A stretch of DNA of 64,000 bases from Protopterus annectens (taxonomy: Eukaryota > Chordata > Ceratodontiformes > Protopteridae): contig NC_056740.1 of assembly GCF_019279795.1 (NCBI RefSeq), forward strand, positions 228,323,611-228,387,610, read 5' to 3'. Under the pieces are notes generated by a model that was not told the DNA's origin, did not search any database, and saw nothing but the letters and a program-made list of their open reading frames with translations. Shown here piece by piece: positions 22,204-34,159 of this stretch. The translations under genes and the position numbers were made by a program. Every line of letters begins with the position of its first letter. The first letter of the stretch is position 1.

Positions 22204-22596
22204 ACTGTAGTATCAGCAATTATATAGCTGGTGTGGAAACAGAACCCATGACCTTCCGCACCAAAGGTGAGTGTGCTTCCTGTCGTGCCACTGAAAAAAT
22301 GGGTAACATACATTTTTATCACCATATCATGCTCATCATCTGACATCAGGGGTGCAGAATGTAGAGTATAAGTAATAGGCAGCACTGTGAGCTTACCAGT
22401 GTCTATGCATGAGCATACAGTGTACGTGGCCTTCTCATCTGGGAATGGACAGGGATGAGCCTGGTAGTGCTGATTGTGGCTGCTAATGCAGGGATTCAGA
22501 GATGATCATGCCACCTCCTCTCAGTAGCATAGTCAGCATGCAATAAGACCTGTTTTAACATGATAAAAAAGTGTGATCAGCATACTGCTGGAGATC

Positions 22597-22830
22597 ATGT
22601 TATGACAGGTAACAGAAAATAATAAAAATACACGAACCAAAACACAACCTGGTTAGAAAAGATTTATTAGAGGTCAGCGCTTTCACAGGTAGCATCCTGC
22701 TTCTTCAGAATGGCTGTGTTTTGGTTCATGTATTTTTATTATTTTCTGTTAGCAAAGTTTACTGTTTGTATACACGGACCGTTAATCCTAGCTGCTGGTG
22801 TTGTTTTGTTTTTGATGTTATGACAAGTAA
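22597..22830 (-). mobile_element. Short hammerhead-bearing insertion with 16-bp TSD
   Basis: atgttatgacaggtaa at 22597-22612 is repeated with one change at 22815-22830, enclosing about 202 bp. The interior has inverted arms (22613-22646 against 22715-22750, containing acagaaaataataaaaatac and its inverse). Between the arms on the minus strand is CUGAAGA (complement of 22702-22708), a CAGG/CCUG stem II, GAAA (complement of 22681-22684) and GCGC. The base at the cleavage site is G, so this copy is probably inactive. The architecture parallels the insertion at 9783-10118. Confidence 0.7.
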
Positions 22831-24154
22831 TTTAGGAAGAAGAATTCAGTGGATAAGAGTTTGCACTGCCATATAGTTATACTGAAAGCAGACAAGATAA
22901 CTGGTAATGAACCTCAGAAAAGCAAGGTGAAAACATGGGTTCATAGAAGCAGTAGGAACAGATACTGAACAGTGGACTGGGGAGGTAACATAACACAGGA
23001 GCAGGACAGGTTACTGTCCTGCTGTGGGGATGAGCTCAGCTTTACAGGGAATAAATCATAAGAGAATAGCAGGCTACTGTCCAGCAATATAAAAGTTCAC
23101 TGTATCATATATACACATGCTACTGGGTAGATGATGCCTCCCATACATGGGTCACACCATTTGCTGTCAGCATAGTGCTGCATGAAGGTGGGAAGTGGGA
23201 ACATACTTTTTGCTACTGTCAGAGTGGCACAGGGTGTTAATGGTGGCAGCACATTTACAGGCAGGGATTTGGTTGCTAAACTGAAGCAGGAGGACTGTGA
23301 TGAGACATAGACACTTGCCAAGAGCAGTCATGCATATGCACACACTAATCCCTATGTGTAACTCACAGTTGTACATATCTTCTCATTGGCTGGAATTAAC
23401 AGCAATAGTTGGAAAAGTTTACCACACTGGAGTCAGAGATGTTCTTCTCAATCCTGTGAACACATGGCATTTGTAACCATGAGAATGATAAAGCAGACAA
23501 GGGTTTCTAGGGTCAGGTATAGTAAGGTGTGGTACAGGACATTAGCATTTTGAGTGGCCATAATAGGACAGTAGTACAGGTGCCACAAATATGATACTGC
23601 ATGGCAGGACCAAGGCAAGGGAGGTAGACTACCTACACAGAAGCATCTCATAGAGGTAAAAGAGTTCCTGGTAATCTGTTTGAGGTAGATGACAGAGCCA
23701 TCATATGTGGAGGTGGCTTGGGTATGGGAGTCAACTGGTAATATCTGTCCCAGTGTCTGTAGAGGATACATCAGGTTAGTTCTAGCATATTCCATTATGT
23801 TTTATACTGGCCAGCATGCATGAAGAGCACATATGTGTATCTGTTCTCCAAGTACATTAGAACTGTAACTGTGGCAGTCTGCATTACAAGTTATGTATAT
23901 GCCCATATGCTGTTCACATAATTGATATATACAGACATGTGTGGCATGTGTTATGGGATGTGATACATATGTTCCAGCACTGCCACATGTATATTATTTT
24001 TATGCTTTCACAGGTTCCACTGTTGGAGAGTCCAGCACAGCACATTGTCACATACTTGATGTCAGCATGTCACCTGTGGCTGGCAGTGATGGTAACATGC
24101 ACATGGAATAGTGTGGTGACACAGTAGCACTGCCAGCAGTGTTAACACAGGTAG

Positions 24155-24231
<77 letters not shown>

Positions 24232-24400
24232 AAATGTATGATGATGGTGGAAGGGCAAGCTAAACATCATCTGTGTTTAGGACTGGATATCCTGTCCATG
24301 TTATTCCAATCCAAGTCATATAGGAGTCACATCCACAGATGGCATCTGTAAGCTGTACTCCCATCTGAGATGTGTAAATCCACCATAGGGGAGATGCATG
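22831..24400. other. No gene recognised apart from a microsatellite
   Basis: Short open frames on both strands carry no recognisable domain. The right part may be the 3' flank of the Harbinger transposase remnant. A long CA repeat lies at 24158-24231. Confidence 0.5.
24158..24231. repeat. (CA)n microsatellite
   Basis: An uninterrupted CA run of about 37 units. Open frames across it are artefacts. Confidence 0.95.
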
Positions 24401-24409
24401 TAAGCAGTC

Positions 24410-25480
24410 ACTGATACCAAGACTGGAAGTTGTTCCCCTGACTTGGGTGCCTCACATGGCATCAGTAAACAGATCTTTAGGTCAGTGATCTAGGTACTGA
24501 TAGCCGGTATGCACACCATGGCACAGATTGTGAGTGCACTGTTTGGTCTGTATGAGAACTCCAGCTACCACAGGGACCGTCTGAAGATCTGCACCATGTG
24601 TAGAGTGCATGGCATGACCTATATGTGTTTGCTGTGGGAAGTTGTGGTCCTCTTGGCATCCAATGGAAAATTCATGATTATACTAGAAAATGTCCACAGT
24701 GGTCATGTAGAGGTCCAGATGCAAGATGCATGGTCATAAACAAGGCATACGCAAATGGGTCATGGTGTTCTTCAAACTGCATCACTGCCACCCCTGCTCA
24801 TGGATGCTTCCACTCATCCAGCTTCATTACAAAGGACATCCCACCAGCTCAGCTACTTTTGGTCCCATATTTCCCCACCATTCCTCTCTCCACTCTGCCT
24901 TCATCTATACAATGCATAGCCAAGGCCATCCTTGGAGCCATGAGTGCTATCCATGTATTGCCTCCCCACATGGTTGCCACAGTGGGGTTGTTATACTTGC
25001 TGCAGAATGCTACCTCATCCCTTGTGGAGGAACCATCTAGCCCTGACACTGAGTGTCCACATGGTACACCTAGCCAAAACACATTGTATATAATGCACTG
25101 TGTATTGCACACCACCTAATAGTTGGTAGAATGGAAGCCCTTCCTTTCAATATATCAGATGCCACATGGACCAGATGGGGCCTTGATGGCAATGTGGATA
25201 CAGTCAATGGCCTCTGGACTTCAGAGAAATGGGCTACACTGTAACATGCCCACATAGTGGTGGTCCTCTCTTCTGCTGTCTGTGGACACTTGATATGGTC
25301 TACCACATGATCCAGCATTACATGAACGAACCAGTGTAGGGTATACAAAGGAGATGCCTGCAAAACTTCTAAAGTGTCTTGTGTTAGATGTTAAAAAGAG
25401 ACCATAGCATGGGTTGTTACTGCTCCAAAAAAATCTGGGTCCACTGGAATAGGCATACCATGTATCCCCCATGATTCCAT
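24410..25480 (-). pseudogene. HARBI1-type Harbinger transposase, heavily decayed
   Basis: On the minus strand, across several frames, parts of a DDE transposase of the PIF/Harbinger type can be read. They are an N-terminal TSNTRHFRSFAGISF region (25420-25330), AIDCIHIAIKAP with the first catalytic Asp (about 25215-25175), YIERKGFHS (25160-25130), VVCNTQCIIYNV (25115-25075), and a block corresponding to the usual PGSxHDS in which the Asp is lost (GHSVSG, about 25055). Stops and frameshifts occur throughout. The C-terminal third (to about 24410) is too eroded to assign motif by motif. This would be the catalytic partner of MYB-like proteins such as that at 5.7 kb, but of a different copy. Confidence 0.65.
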
Positions 25481-26040
25481 GTGTCAGTATGACATGTCTA
25501 CTAACTCCAACACAGTGTCTCTGTCTACATGGTAGTAGTGTGATGATATGTCAACCACTGGCAGAGCCATCTACAAACATCATGGACACTGGCTCATTAA
25601 GCAGCTATTGACACATTTGGCTCTGCTAATGCTGACAAACTCTTAGTATCACATGACTGAAGCTCCTGTATACCTGAAAATTGTGGTACTCAGAATAGGT
25701 GATCACTGTGGCTCTTCATGCTAAACTCATACATTTCTGAATTACTCCACTATGTTTAATGTCATCATTTGCATAAATAACAGTACTGTTCGTCATGTTG
25801 ACACTCACTGGCATGGCATTATGCAGTCATTGGCATACCATGCATATTGCATTATTTATTTGGTATCACAGTCTTGCTACTTGTGTTTTTGAATCACCCT
25901 CTCCCTGTGCTTCACCACTCATCATGTTATTTCATGTAATGCTGTGTGTCTTAATTGTTTCTGAATCTGACCCCACCCAAAAAAAATCTTTTTTCTGTGA
26001 CTACCAAATGAATTAGAATGATGTAATGTGTTTTGCCATT
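25481..26040. other. No gene recognised
   Basis: AT-rich. It may include the 5' part of the Harbinger element, but no terminal inverted repeat was found by eye. Confidence 0.5.
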
Positions 26041-26303
26041 AATGGAGTGAAATGTACTGCGGTGGTGGTGCTGCGGTAGCATTGTCGCCTCACAGTAAGA
26101 CGCTGTCCGGTTCGATTCTCAGCTAGAGCATCTTCTGCGTGGTGACATGCGTGAATGGGTGTACCTTCGTTGAAGGTTGTGCATCAGGGCTGGTAACTCG
26201 GCACGTAAAAATCAACTACCAATCATTAGCGGACAGGAGTTCCGCTGTGGCGACCCCTAACCGGGAAAAGCCGAAAGACACAAACAATGGAGTGAAATGT
26301 ACT
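26041..26303 (+). mobile_element. tRNA-derived SINE with perfect 18-bp TSD
   Basis: aatggagtgaaatgtact at 26041-26058 is repeated exactly at 26286-26303. The insert (26059-26285) starts with a tRNA-like head (ggtggtgctgcggtagc ... ggttcgattc). It has a short body and a tail with ctgtggcgacccctaaccgg and agccgaaag, a tail type familiar from fish SINEs and their LINE partners. The perfect duplication marks a comparatively recent insertion. The body differs from the V-SINE-like elements at 46.5 and 53.3 kb, although the head is similar. Confidence 0.8.
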
Positions 26304-28030
26304 CCAGTGGGAGGTGAAACCTGTCCATTGTATGATATTTATCATTTTCCTTTTACTAAATGAGTCAGTTCTACACAAGAAATGAACTCTTTACAGATAA
26401 AAAATAGCCATTACAAAACCCTGGTATGGTTCAGAGCAGCCAGTCAGCCTAAGTGGCATGTTTTTCTATGAGGAAGCTACATTATTTAAAAAAAAGGAGC
26501 TGTGAGAAGATTATGCAAACTCCTCCTAAACAGTATTCAGTAGGCATGACTGAATGTTAAACCCTGCCATGAGCAGACAGGAACAGTTAATTTATGCCAC
26601 CCTGTTATTAAAGGAAAACGTAGTCTTATATCAGTGGCTCAATATTTTTATTAAATGCATGTGCTACTTCTCACAGTTTGAAAATGTCCAAAATAAAATG
26701 TTGCATTCTGCTTCATTCAATTTGTGTTTTGTGAAATTTGTCTACCTCAAAAGTATTGCATTTTCAAAAGCAGTAAATCCTTAGCATCACAGCTGAGGTA
26801 TGTGATTTAATGCTAATTAAACACCAATAATGTAAGACAGCCATGGGGCATGCATTATTAGTAGGGCAACACAAGACAGAGACAACATCCACTGTTACCG
26901 TCTTTTTCAGCAGGGCAGATTGTGTTCAACACTTATTTGTCAATACCCAGTCCATAATTCAGTGGTTCTGCTACCAAAAAACAATCATTATAAAAAGTAA
27001 TTGTTTGTGCTGTTTTGAAGTACTGTTTCCTGTCTTATCTTGCTGTAAACTGTGCACATTGATTATGGTTGCCTGCAAAATTAAGCAGTTTGTCAACACA
27101 GGCTTCATTTTAAAGGAAATTTAAATTAAATTGCATGATTAGCTATTACAACTGCTGCATTCACAAAATCACCATGAAGTGCTAACATTATCTCACCCAC
27201 TGCATGCAGCATTCTTGTTAAAACTGAATTTGTCTTCTAATTTGCAGTCTGTGCTGGGAATGGGTTTCTATTTTTAATGTCACTTTAGTACTTGAAAACA
27301 GTGTGATAACTAGGTTTTTGTCCAGGAACATTGTAGCAGATGACAGTGAGTGACAGTAGCAAATTACAAGCTGAAGCTAAAAGTTGGTTCATTACATTGC
27401 TGGAATGATATAATTTTACTACTGAAAGGTAAAGCTAGTTCACAAGAATAATAAGCAATCTGTCTAAAGTCATGCCTGGAGGGCTTAGTTTAAAACTTGG
27501 ACATGTTGGGTCACATTTCATACAATCCAGGTGTGAAATGATATGGAAAAGCTGAAAAAACAGACTACTCTTGCAGAATTTGCTGAGTACATAGTCCATG
27601 TGGCTTTCTCATTGCTCTGAATCAGATCAGCTAAACTGAACACCTGAAGATTGAGGCTGACACCCAAATCAAGTTCTATTTGCATCAAACATTCCAAACA
27701 AAACAGTTTGCACCACCTTGTCTGACCCACTGATGAGCTGTCCTGCTGGACTAGCAATATATTTCTGGCTTTGAAAACCAACCACCTGCAGTTCATCTCT
27801 AAAGTTAAAATACTTTCTACTTGTTTGTTCTCAGACATAAAAGGAGGAAATTGTCTGTTTCAGTTAGTCATTTTAAAAATGTAAGTTATTGTCTGTTAGT
27901 AGATCAAGACTGTTTGGTTCATTCATTTCTCCCATTTTCCATGCTGACAGCATCATAGCAAACTTTGCCCCAAGGCTTTCCATCTTTAATCATTAACATT
28001 TGCCTATGCTTGTCCCATACATGCCTGACC
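26304..28030. other. No gene recognised
   Basis: AT-rich sequence without recognisable coding domains. The open frame at 27838-27518 (minus) has no family I can name. Confidence 0.5.
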
Positions 28031-28039
28031 CTACTATTT

Positions 28040-28185
28040 TTTAATTAGTTTATCTAACTGTATTCTATATTGTTCTTTAACTTTATGTGTCTGGAGCTCT
28101 TCTGCCTGGGCCTCCACTGAAAAGGGCCTTGTGCCCAGCTGGACTTTCCTGGTAAACAAAATATATGCATAAATAAATAAATAAG
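28040..28185 (+). mobile_element. L2 3'-end fragment
   Basis: Contains the L2 tail words (gggcctccactgaaaa, ggactttcctggtaaacaaa) followed by aaataaataaataa. It is severely 5'-truncated with no coding sequence. Confidence 0.75.
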
Positions 28186-28189
28186 TCTA

Positions 28190-29730
28190 TGACATAAATT
28201 TAAGGGGTGACACTTTTTTTCTGAACAGACTTCTGAAATATGGAAACTGACGCACAACTAAACAAATGGCACTGTTCAGAAATCATCTGTTAGAGATTTC
28301 AAAGAAGTTAAATGCATATGCATAAATACATCCATAAAATAACAAATATACTCTCAGTTCATTTGTGAAATCACTTTAAAAAGCATTAGCACATAGAATA
28401 AACATGTTTGTAGAACAAAGAAACACACTTGACAAAAAGAGCAAACCTTGTATAGCTCAGTGACACTATGCTGTTCTTATGGCATTAATATGTTATCAGT
28501 TTCCCATGGAGTGTATGAATCTGGATACAAAAAAGCAAAAATCATATCAGCATTCTACACTATATAGGGGTATTATTTTTGTTGTCATGCAGTACATGAT
28601 TGGCTGAAATATTGCAAATCCTTTTGTAACTTCAATGTCCTTCAAAGCACAATCTACTAGACCAGACCCTAAATTTCAAGTGGATCCATGAAATGCATTC
28701 AAATCAGAGTACACTGTGGAAAGATTCTACACAAGCAATGCAAAATGTATAATCATTGCAGGAACTCCACAGAGGACAGAACAATAGGGATAAAAACATT
28801 AATTCCCTAGTAGGCTAGTGTTGCATGTCTCATGTATCAAATGAGACTCTGAGGCTGGGTTGCATTCAAGTCATTTATTGTACATAAACACATCAGGAGC
28901 TGTAGCTGGAACATATACTTCAAACTTCATAAGCTAACTGACTGACTAGTGACTTCAGACACACTCGGATATACGTCTCTTTTCATGCCTGCATTCACTC
29001 TAGCTGACTGTACAAAATGGCACTGATCTTGCACATGCTCAGTAACTTGTATGCACGTGCTCTCTAGCTACAGTAGCTGACTAAGTACAATACACACAAT
29101 GATCTACAGCTAATACATGCATTCTTACCACATCACCATTTCTAAGGCTTCAGTTGCAAGAATTAATCTAAGATGAAGTTGCAAACAACAATAAAAGCTG
29201 GCACAGTGTTTCTGAGTCAAGTAAGACCTTGCAAATGTGTTGGCTAGTCTCTACAAACCCTTACTAAAAGCTGAAGCACACTTTGTGATATTACTGAGAA
29301 AATTTTGCCATGATCAGTTCTGAGCTACCAAAACTCATTTTGACTTCCTCTCCCTCCTTATCTTTCTTTTTCTCTCTGTTTTCTTGTAGGCATCTTCCAC
29401 CCTTTAATGGCAAAGGAACCTTAATAAATCCCACATAAAACCATAGATAATTTAAGCCGAGATATTCTCAGTTCATATCTACCCCCCTCCCCAAAAAGTC
29501 CATTTGGGTCACAAAACATTTGCAAATATACTCTGACTCTTTAAAGTTTAGCACCTGAGGAATGGAACACCTGGCTACTTCCAAAGACAGGATAGATGTT
29601 GTATTCACTGCTGCTTGTCTACTAAAGGTAATGCCTGCAGCATAAATGCTGGTTCCTGAATTCCTACACATACACAAATACATAGACACTCACTAAAACA
29701 CAAATACAATGACAGACAGACAAACATGCA

Positions 29731-29731
<1 letters not shown>
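28190..29731. other. No gene recognised
   Basis: Unique-looking AT-rich sequence. No domain, RNA gene or inverted ends were seen. Confidence 0.5.

Positions 29732-29806
<75 letters not shown>
29732..29806. repeat. (CA)n microsatellite
   Basis: An uninterrupted CA run followed by a short TA run. Sequence to about 30200 holds nothing recognisable. Confidence 0.95.
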
Positions 29807-29812
<6 letters not shown>

Positions 29813-30199
29813 AAATACCTTGTGGTGTTACTAAATAGAGCCTATAACACAGAGTTCCTCTGCCAGATAAATCATTATTTCAGAATTAACTCTCTGGTGA
29901 AACTCCTGCATTGATAAATTGTATAACAAACAAAGGAAAATATTGAAAAGTTATAAGAAATCTCCATTCCCCTACCTCAAGGCCTCACTGAAGCATGCCA
30001 GCAGGGAACTCAAAGACCATTATTAGAACAAGCAAAGAAGAGTATACAACTTAAGGTTGCTTTGGATATGGAAGGAAACTTGAATTTTTTTCTTCAGTTA
30101 TGTCAGGAAATTAAGGATTAATGTTCAACAAGGCACTTGTATGAGCCATAATAATATCAGACATTAAATCCCAAGGATCTATCCAATATATAAGTAGAA

Positions 30200-31860
30200 A
30201 ACTTAGTGCTAATGATATCCCACCTACCCACATTGCTATACCCATTGTCCCTGAAAATGTCATTTCTCCTGTAATCACCTAGGAGCAAGTGTTAGAATCC
30301 CTGTGAAGGGTTACACAGAAGTTTTCTATGGGACCAGATGGCATATAAGGCTGCATTCTCATCAGAGCCAAGTATGCAGTATCCAAGCCTCGACTAAAAC
30401 CGTTCAACCTCAGTCTGACCACACGGTTTGTGCCTGATGCCTGGAGAAAAGCCACTGAGACTCTTCTAACAAGGGTGGCTCCTCCACAGACCTGGTAATT
30501 ATAGGCCCATCATCCTCACCATAATCCGTAAATGCAAAACCATGGAATGTGTATCATAGCAGAACTTCTTAATGTAGGCATAAGCAACTTAACTGACCTA
30601 ACTCCCACACAGTTTGGTCTTGTGAAGGACAGGTACTGCCTCTTAAACCTACTTCTATGAAAAGGTTACAGAGGCTGTGGACAGTGGTCACTCTGTGTAT
30701 GCTGCTTATCTTGACTTGCCCAAGGCATTTTAACACTATTCCCCATGCTGATATAATTGAAAAGTTAAACAAACAATGTAAGCCCATACATTTTCTGCTG
30801 GATTGCAAATTGACTGTCCAACAGATTCTAGGTAGTGATAATTTCCGGTACTCTCCTTGTATGTACAATTGCAACTAGTGTGGTACCGCAGGGAATCAAT
30901 GATGGGACCTTTTGTAAGCCAAGATCCCTGAAGTGCTGTTGACAATGTTTTTGATAACTACAGTTTCGTCACTGTCATCCACTCATCTACTGATACTAAG
31001 CTGCTCCAAAAAAGGGGTGGAATGTGCACATACCTGGTGTAATGAAAATGGTCTGAAGCTAATGCAAAAAAGTTGCTCCAACTTCATATGTTATATGTGG
31101 CACTCCTCTTCAAACTGGTGCAGATATAGAAGAACTGAGTACTTATGTGGACAACTCTCTCTCATTCAATCATTATGTTTCGCCCATAATCACAAAACCC
31201 TTCTATCTGAGCCAATTAATTTCCAAGGGAATGTCTTCATGATCAAAAGAAGTCATTTTACCACTGTGCTCCTCCTTTATCAGACCCATCATTGAATACA
31301 GTACCCCTCTTTGGTGTGTACAAATCCAAGCATATCAATCAACTGAAAAGAACTCAGTGATTTTTTTATCCCAAAAAATTAAAGACCATAAATCCTTCAA
31401 TTATCCTTCCAGATTAGCACAATTTTCCTCAGCTTAATGACTGCTCTCAGGTGACCTGTGTCTCACTTTTCAAGTTATGGAAAGCCCAATCCTATTTAAC
31501 CTCTTATGTTTTCACAAAACCAGTGGTTTTAACCCATACTAGACACCTAGATTTACACCAACAAATGAAGACTCACTGGTAAGATAGGTTTTCATCTCAG
31601 CATATTCCCAGCCTATGGGATAAGTTGCCACTACAGGTCAAGCAGCAGTGTATGCAAACTAAATCTATCCTGTTTTCTGGAAGTGCATTGTCTGCCATTA
31701 AAGCTGACCTTGATGATTGGGTGGGTAGACACAATGTTACACCAGAGTTATTATGTACAACACTGCTAGAACTTGGATGAGGGGGCTATTAATTACGTAT
31801 AAAGGGTGGCAAAAATTTGCAAAGGTATATATGGCTAGGCTGCTTATAGTCTTCGTATTC
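30200..31860 (+). pseudogene. CR1 LINE, decayed reverse transcriptase and 3' end
   Basis: Parts in several frames parallel the better-preserved CR1 at 39.5-43.6 kb: MGPDG-like start of RT (30330), LKPFNLSLTTRFVPDAW (30390), TQFGLVKDR-like (30610), AYLDLPKAF (30700), IIEYSTPLW-like (31290) and the C-terminal LDDWVGR (31710). The 3' end has a ggcttat motif near 31835 corresponding to the CR1 tail. Many stops and indels; it is older than the other CR1 copies here. Confidence 0.7.
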
Positions 31861-32189
31861 ACTTGCCTACTGCTGTTCTTATGGTCCCATGTTCAGGTTT
31901 TAGTATTAGTCTTTGGAGTTTATCATACTGTGTACTTGCTCCAAACAGGGACCTCAACAACTGGTTCCTTTAGTGATGTACAAAACATCTTTCCTTTATG
32001 CGTACCTACACCAGGTTTTACTATCATGTTGCCAACAATCAAGCTGTCAAAAACTTGGAGAGTAATATGGTATCCATTGCACAGAGACATTTAATCTGCA
32101 GAAGGAAGAAAGAAAGAAAGATAAATGAGTCTCTAAATTTAAAAAAAAAACTTCTTTCTTGCTTCTAGATAGTAGAAAATGATCAAGAC
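31861..32189. other. No gene recognised
   Basis: Possibly the 5' region of the L1 element that follows. An open frame to 32094 has no recognisable domain. Confidence 0.4.
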
Positions 32190-32925
32190 AGACAGCATTT
32201 AATGGTATAGTTAGAGGACAAAGCACTCAGGAAAAATCTGAGATTTTCTGCTGCACCAGAGAAACTAGAAGGAACAGATGGTATTCATTTTATGAAGGCA
32301 CAGATAAGCACCTGGACTGGTATTCCACAGCAGGATTTATTAATTTAAAGGCAAATCTTGTGTATGCACCAAACCTGGCCATGAGATAGCAGATAAGACC
32401 TCTATTAGTAAAGATGTGAATCTACCAGCAGAAAGGGTTCATCCTGACAAAACTGTAAATGGCAATGTATTAAAAGTTGGAAACATTAGAGTGTTTGTGG
32501 AAAATGATTATTCACTGTACACCAGGCAGAAGAAAAACAAATTTATTCCAGCAATCAGGGAATGTTGAAAGGCAGGTATGAGATTCAAGTTGCTGTATAC
32601 AGCTGTCTTCAGAATAATTTTTCTTGGAGGATCAAAGTCATTGTTTGATCCAGAGTAGGCTAAGGAGGAAATGTAAAAGTCTGTCCAACAAAAAATGAGC
32701 CATCAAGCAGAAGGGGAGTCTGCTTTTCATTCTTCTGATAATAAAGCACACGAAGAGACTTTGCTCATGAAACCTTTTCCATTGTTCCAAAGGAAAATGC
32801 TTGAGCAACAGAGAAAAGCACAGGAGGTGACCAGAATAAATGGAAGCATATTGGAATTGAACTGGAATCTGGATTTAGGAGATGGAGATGAACGGGAAGA
32901 AGAACAGCAACATGGAAATTGGTGA
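32190..32925 (+). pseudogene. L1 ORF1 protein (RNA-binding chaperone)
   Basis: Degenerate frames show the RRM start (LRKNLRFSAAPEKLEGTD, 32225-32285) and the C-terminal domain (GNIRVFVENDYSLYTRQK at 32480-32535, FIPAIRE, then a frame with MRFKLLYTAVFRIIFLGGSK at 32578-32640). An intact tail frame at 32695-32925 is rich in Glu/Gln. In L1 this protein coats the RNA as a trimer. Stops and at least two frameshifts make it non-functional. Confidence 0.7.
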
Positions 32926-32999
32926 ATAAACGTGAGACTGCAAAATATCAATCACATTTGTAAAATACAGCTGTATGAGAAAAAGTGGAATGAGCGGAC

Positions 33000-34150
33000 T
33001 TTTGTTGACCTTTTTAAACTTGCCTGGAACTGAAAGGAACTTGCCTCACTTCATGTCATTACTGTTTGGAAGGATTCTGAGGGGAGGGGAGGAGGAATGA
33101 AAAAGGTAATTGTACGTAAAACATTTTTCTTAACAGTGTTTCTATAACACATTTCAAAATATAAATTGCATATTTTATAGCAAAGTATTTTTAATTATTA
33201 TTGTATGTGATACAGTTATGAAATTGAAGAGTGGCCTTTTTTCTTCCTCTTCTCTTTCTTTCTTTCTTTCTTCTATTTTGGTTTTGGGAAATGTAGGCAT
33301 TACATTGCAAAAAGAGAAGAAAATCTAGACAACAGCATGTGTAAATTAATAGTCTGAAATCTTGATTGGTTGAGGTGGGTGTAAAAGCACACAGATAATA
33401 TATATAGAGCTGGTATGTTTCTCTTACTTTTACATAGTTAAATGTTTGAATTAAGATGACTGGCTTAGTCTAATAAAATTTAAGTGGAAACAAGTAAATA
33501 TGAGAACACTATATATAATGAGAAGTTTTCCTTTAGCAGTAAATGTTTCAGCTTGTCTTTCAGGCAGCAACACAAGACTTCATTTATCTTTTTCCTCTTA
33601 CTTTTCCATGGAGGCAAGCTGATATTAGGGCAATAAAAGACTGGTTTCTTCATGGTTAAAAGTTAATGATTTCTGAAAATATGCAAGTAGTTTTCATGTT
33701 TGGGGAAGGGAGGATAAAGATTTAGAAATAAAAGAAAGCACATAGGGTACCAGCACAGGCAATAATGTGCATCTTAGCATGGATAACCTAAGTTTTAGGT
33801 TAACAAGGGCCTGTGTTAGCAGCTGTTTATTTGGAACAAATGCTCTTATTAGGAGAGTTAAACTTCATTATTTAAAGATGCACATAGTTATGTGTGCTTA
33901 TATTAAGTTAATAGGATATGGGGGTGTTTTGGGGTGTATTTGGTTTCTTGTTTGAGGGGTCTTATTAAAATCAAAAGTCTTGCAAAATGTGACATATGTC
34001 TGAATGCTGGTGATAAGAAAAAAGTGTATAAAGGATTAACCTCCCAAACATTAATGGGTGCATGTATCACAAAAGCTGGAATTAGAAATTTAAAAAAGCT
34101 ACCATATACAGTAGGTGGGAATAATGACTTCTCACCATAAAGACAACTCT
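33000..34150. other. L1 inter-ORF region or unrelated insertion
   Basis: 1.15 kb without a recognised domain between ORF1 and ORF2 pieces. This is longer than usual for L1 spacing, so it may hold an unrecognised insertion. Confidence 0.4.
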
Positions 34151-34159
34151 TTCCAGATA

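Noticed and set aside
24048-24351. Cys-Val or Thr-His repeat proteins
   Set aside because: They are translations of the CA microsatellite. The same applies at 29605-29914, 48524-48926 and 63742-63999, and to Tyr-Ile proteins over the TA runs.
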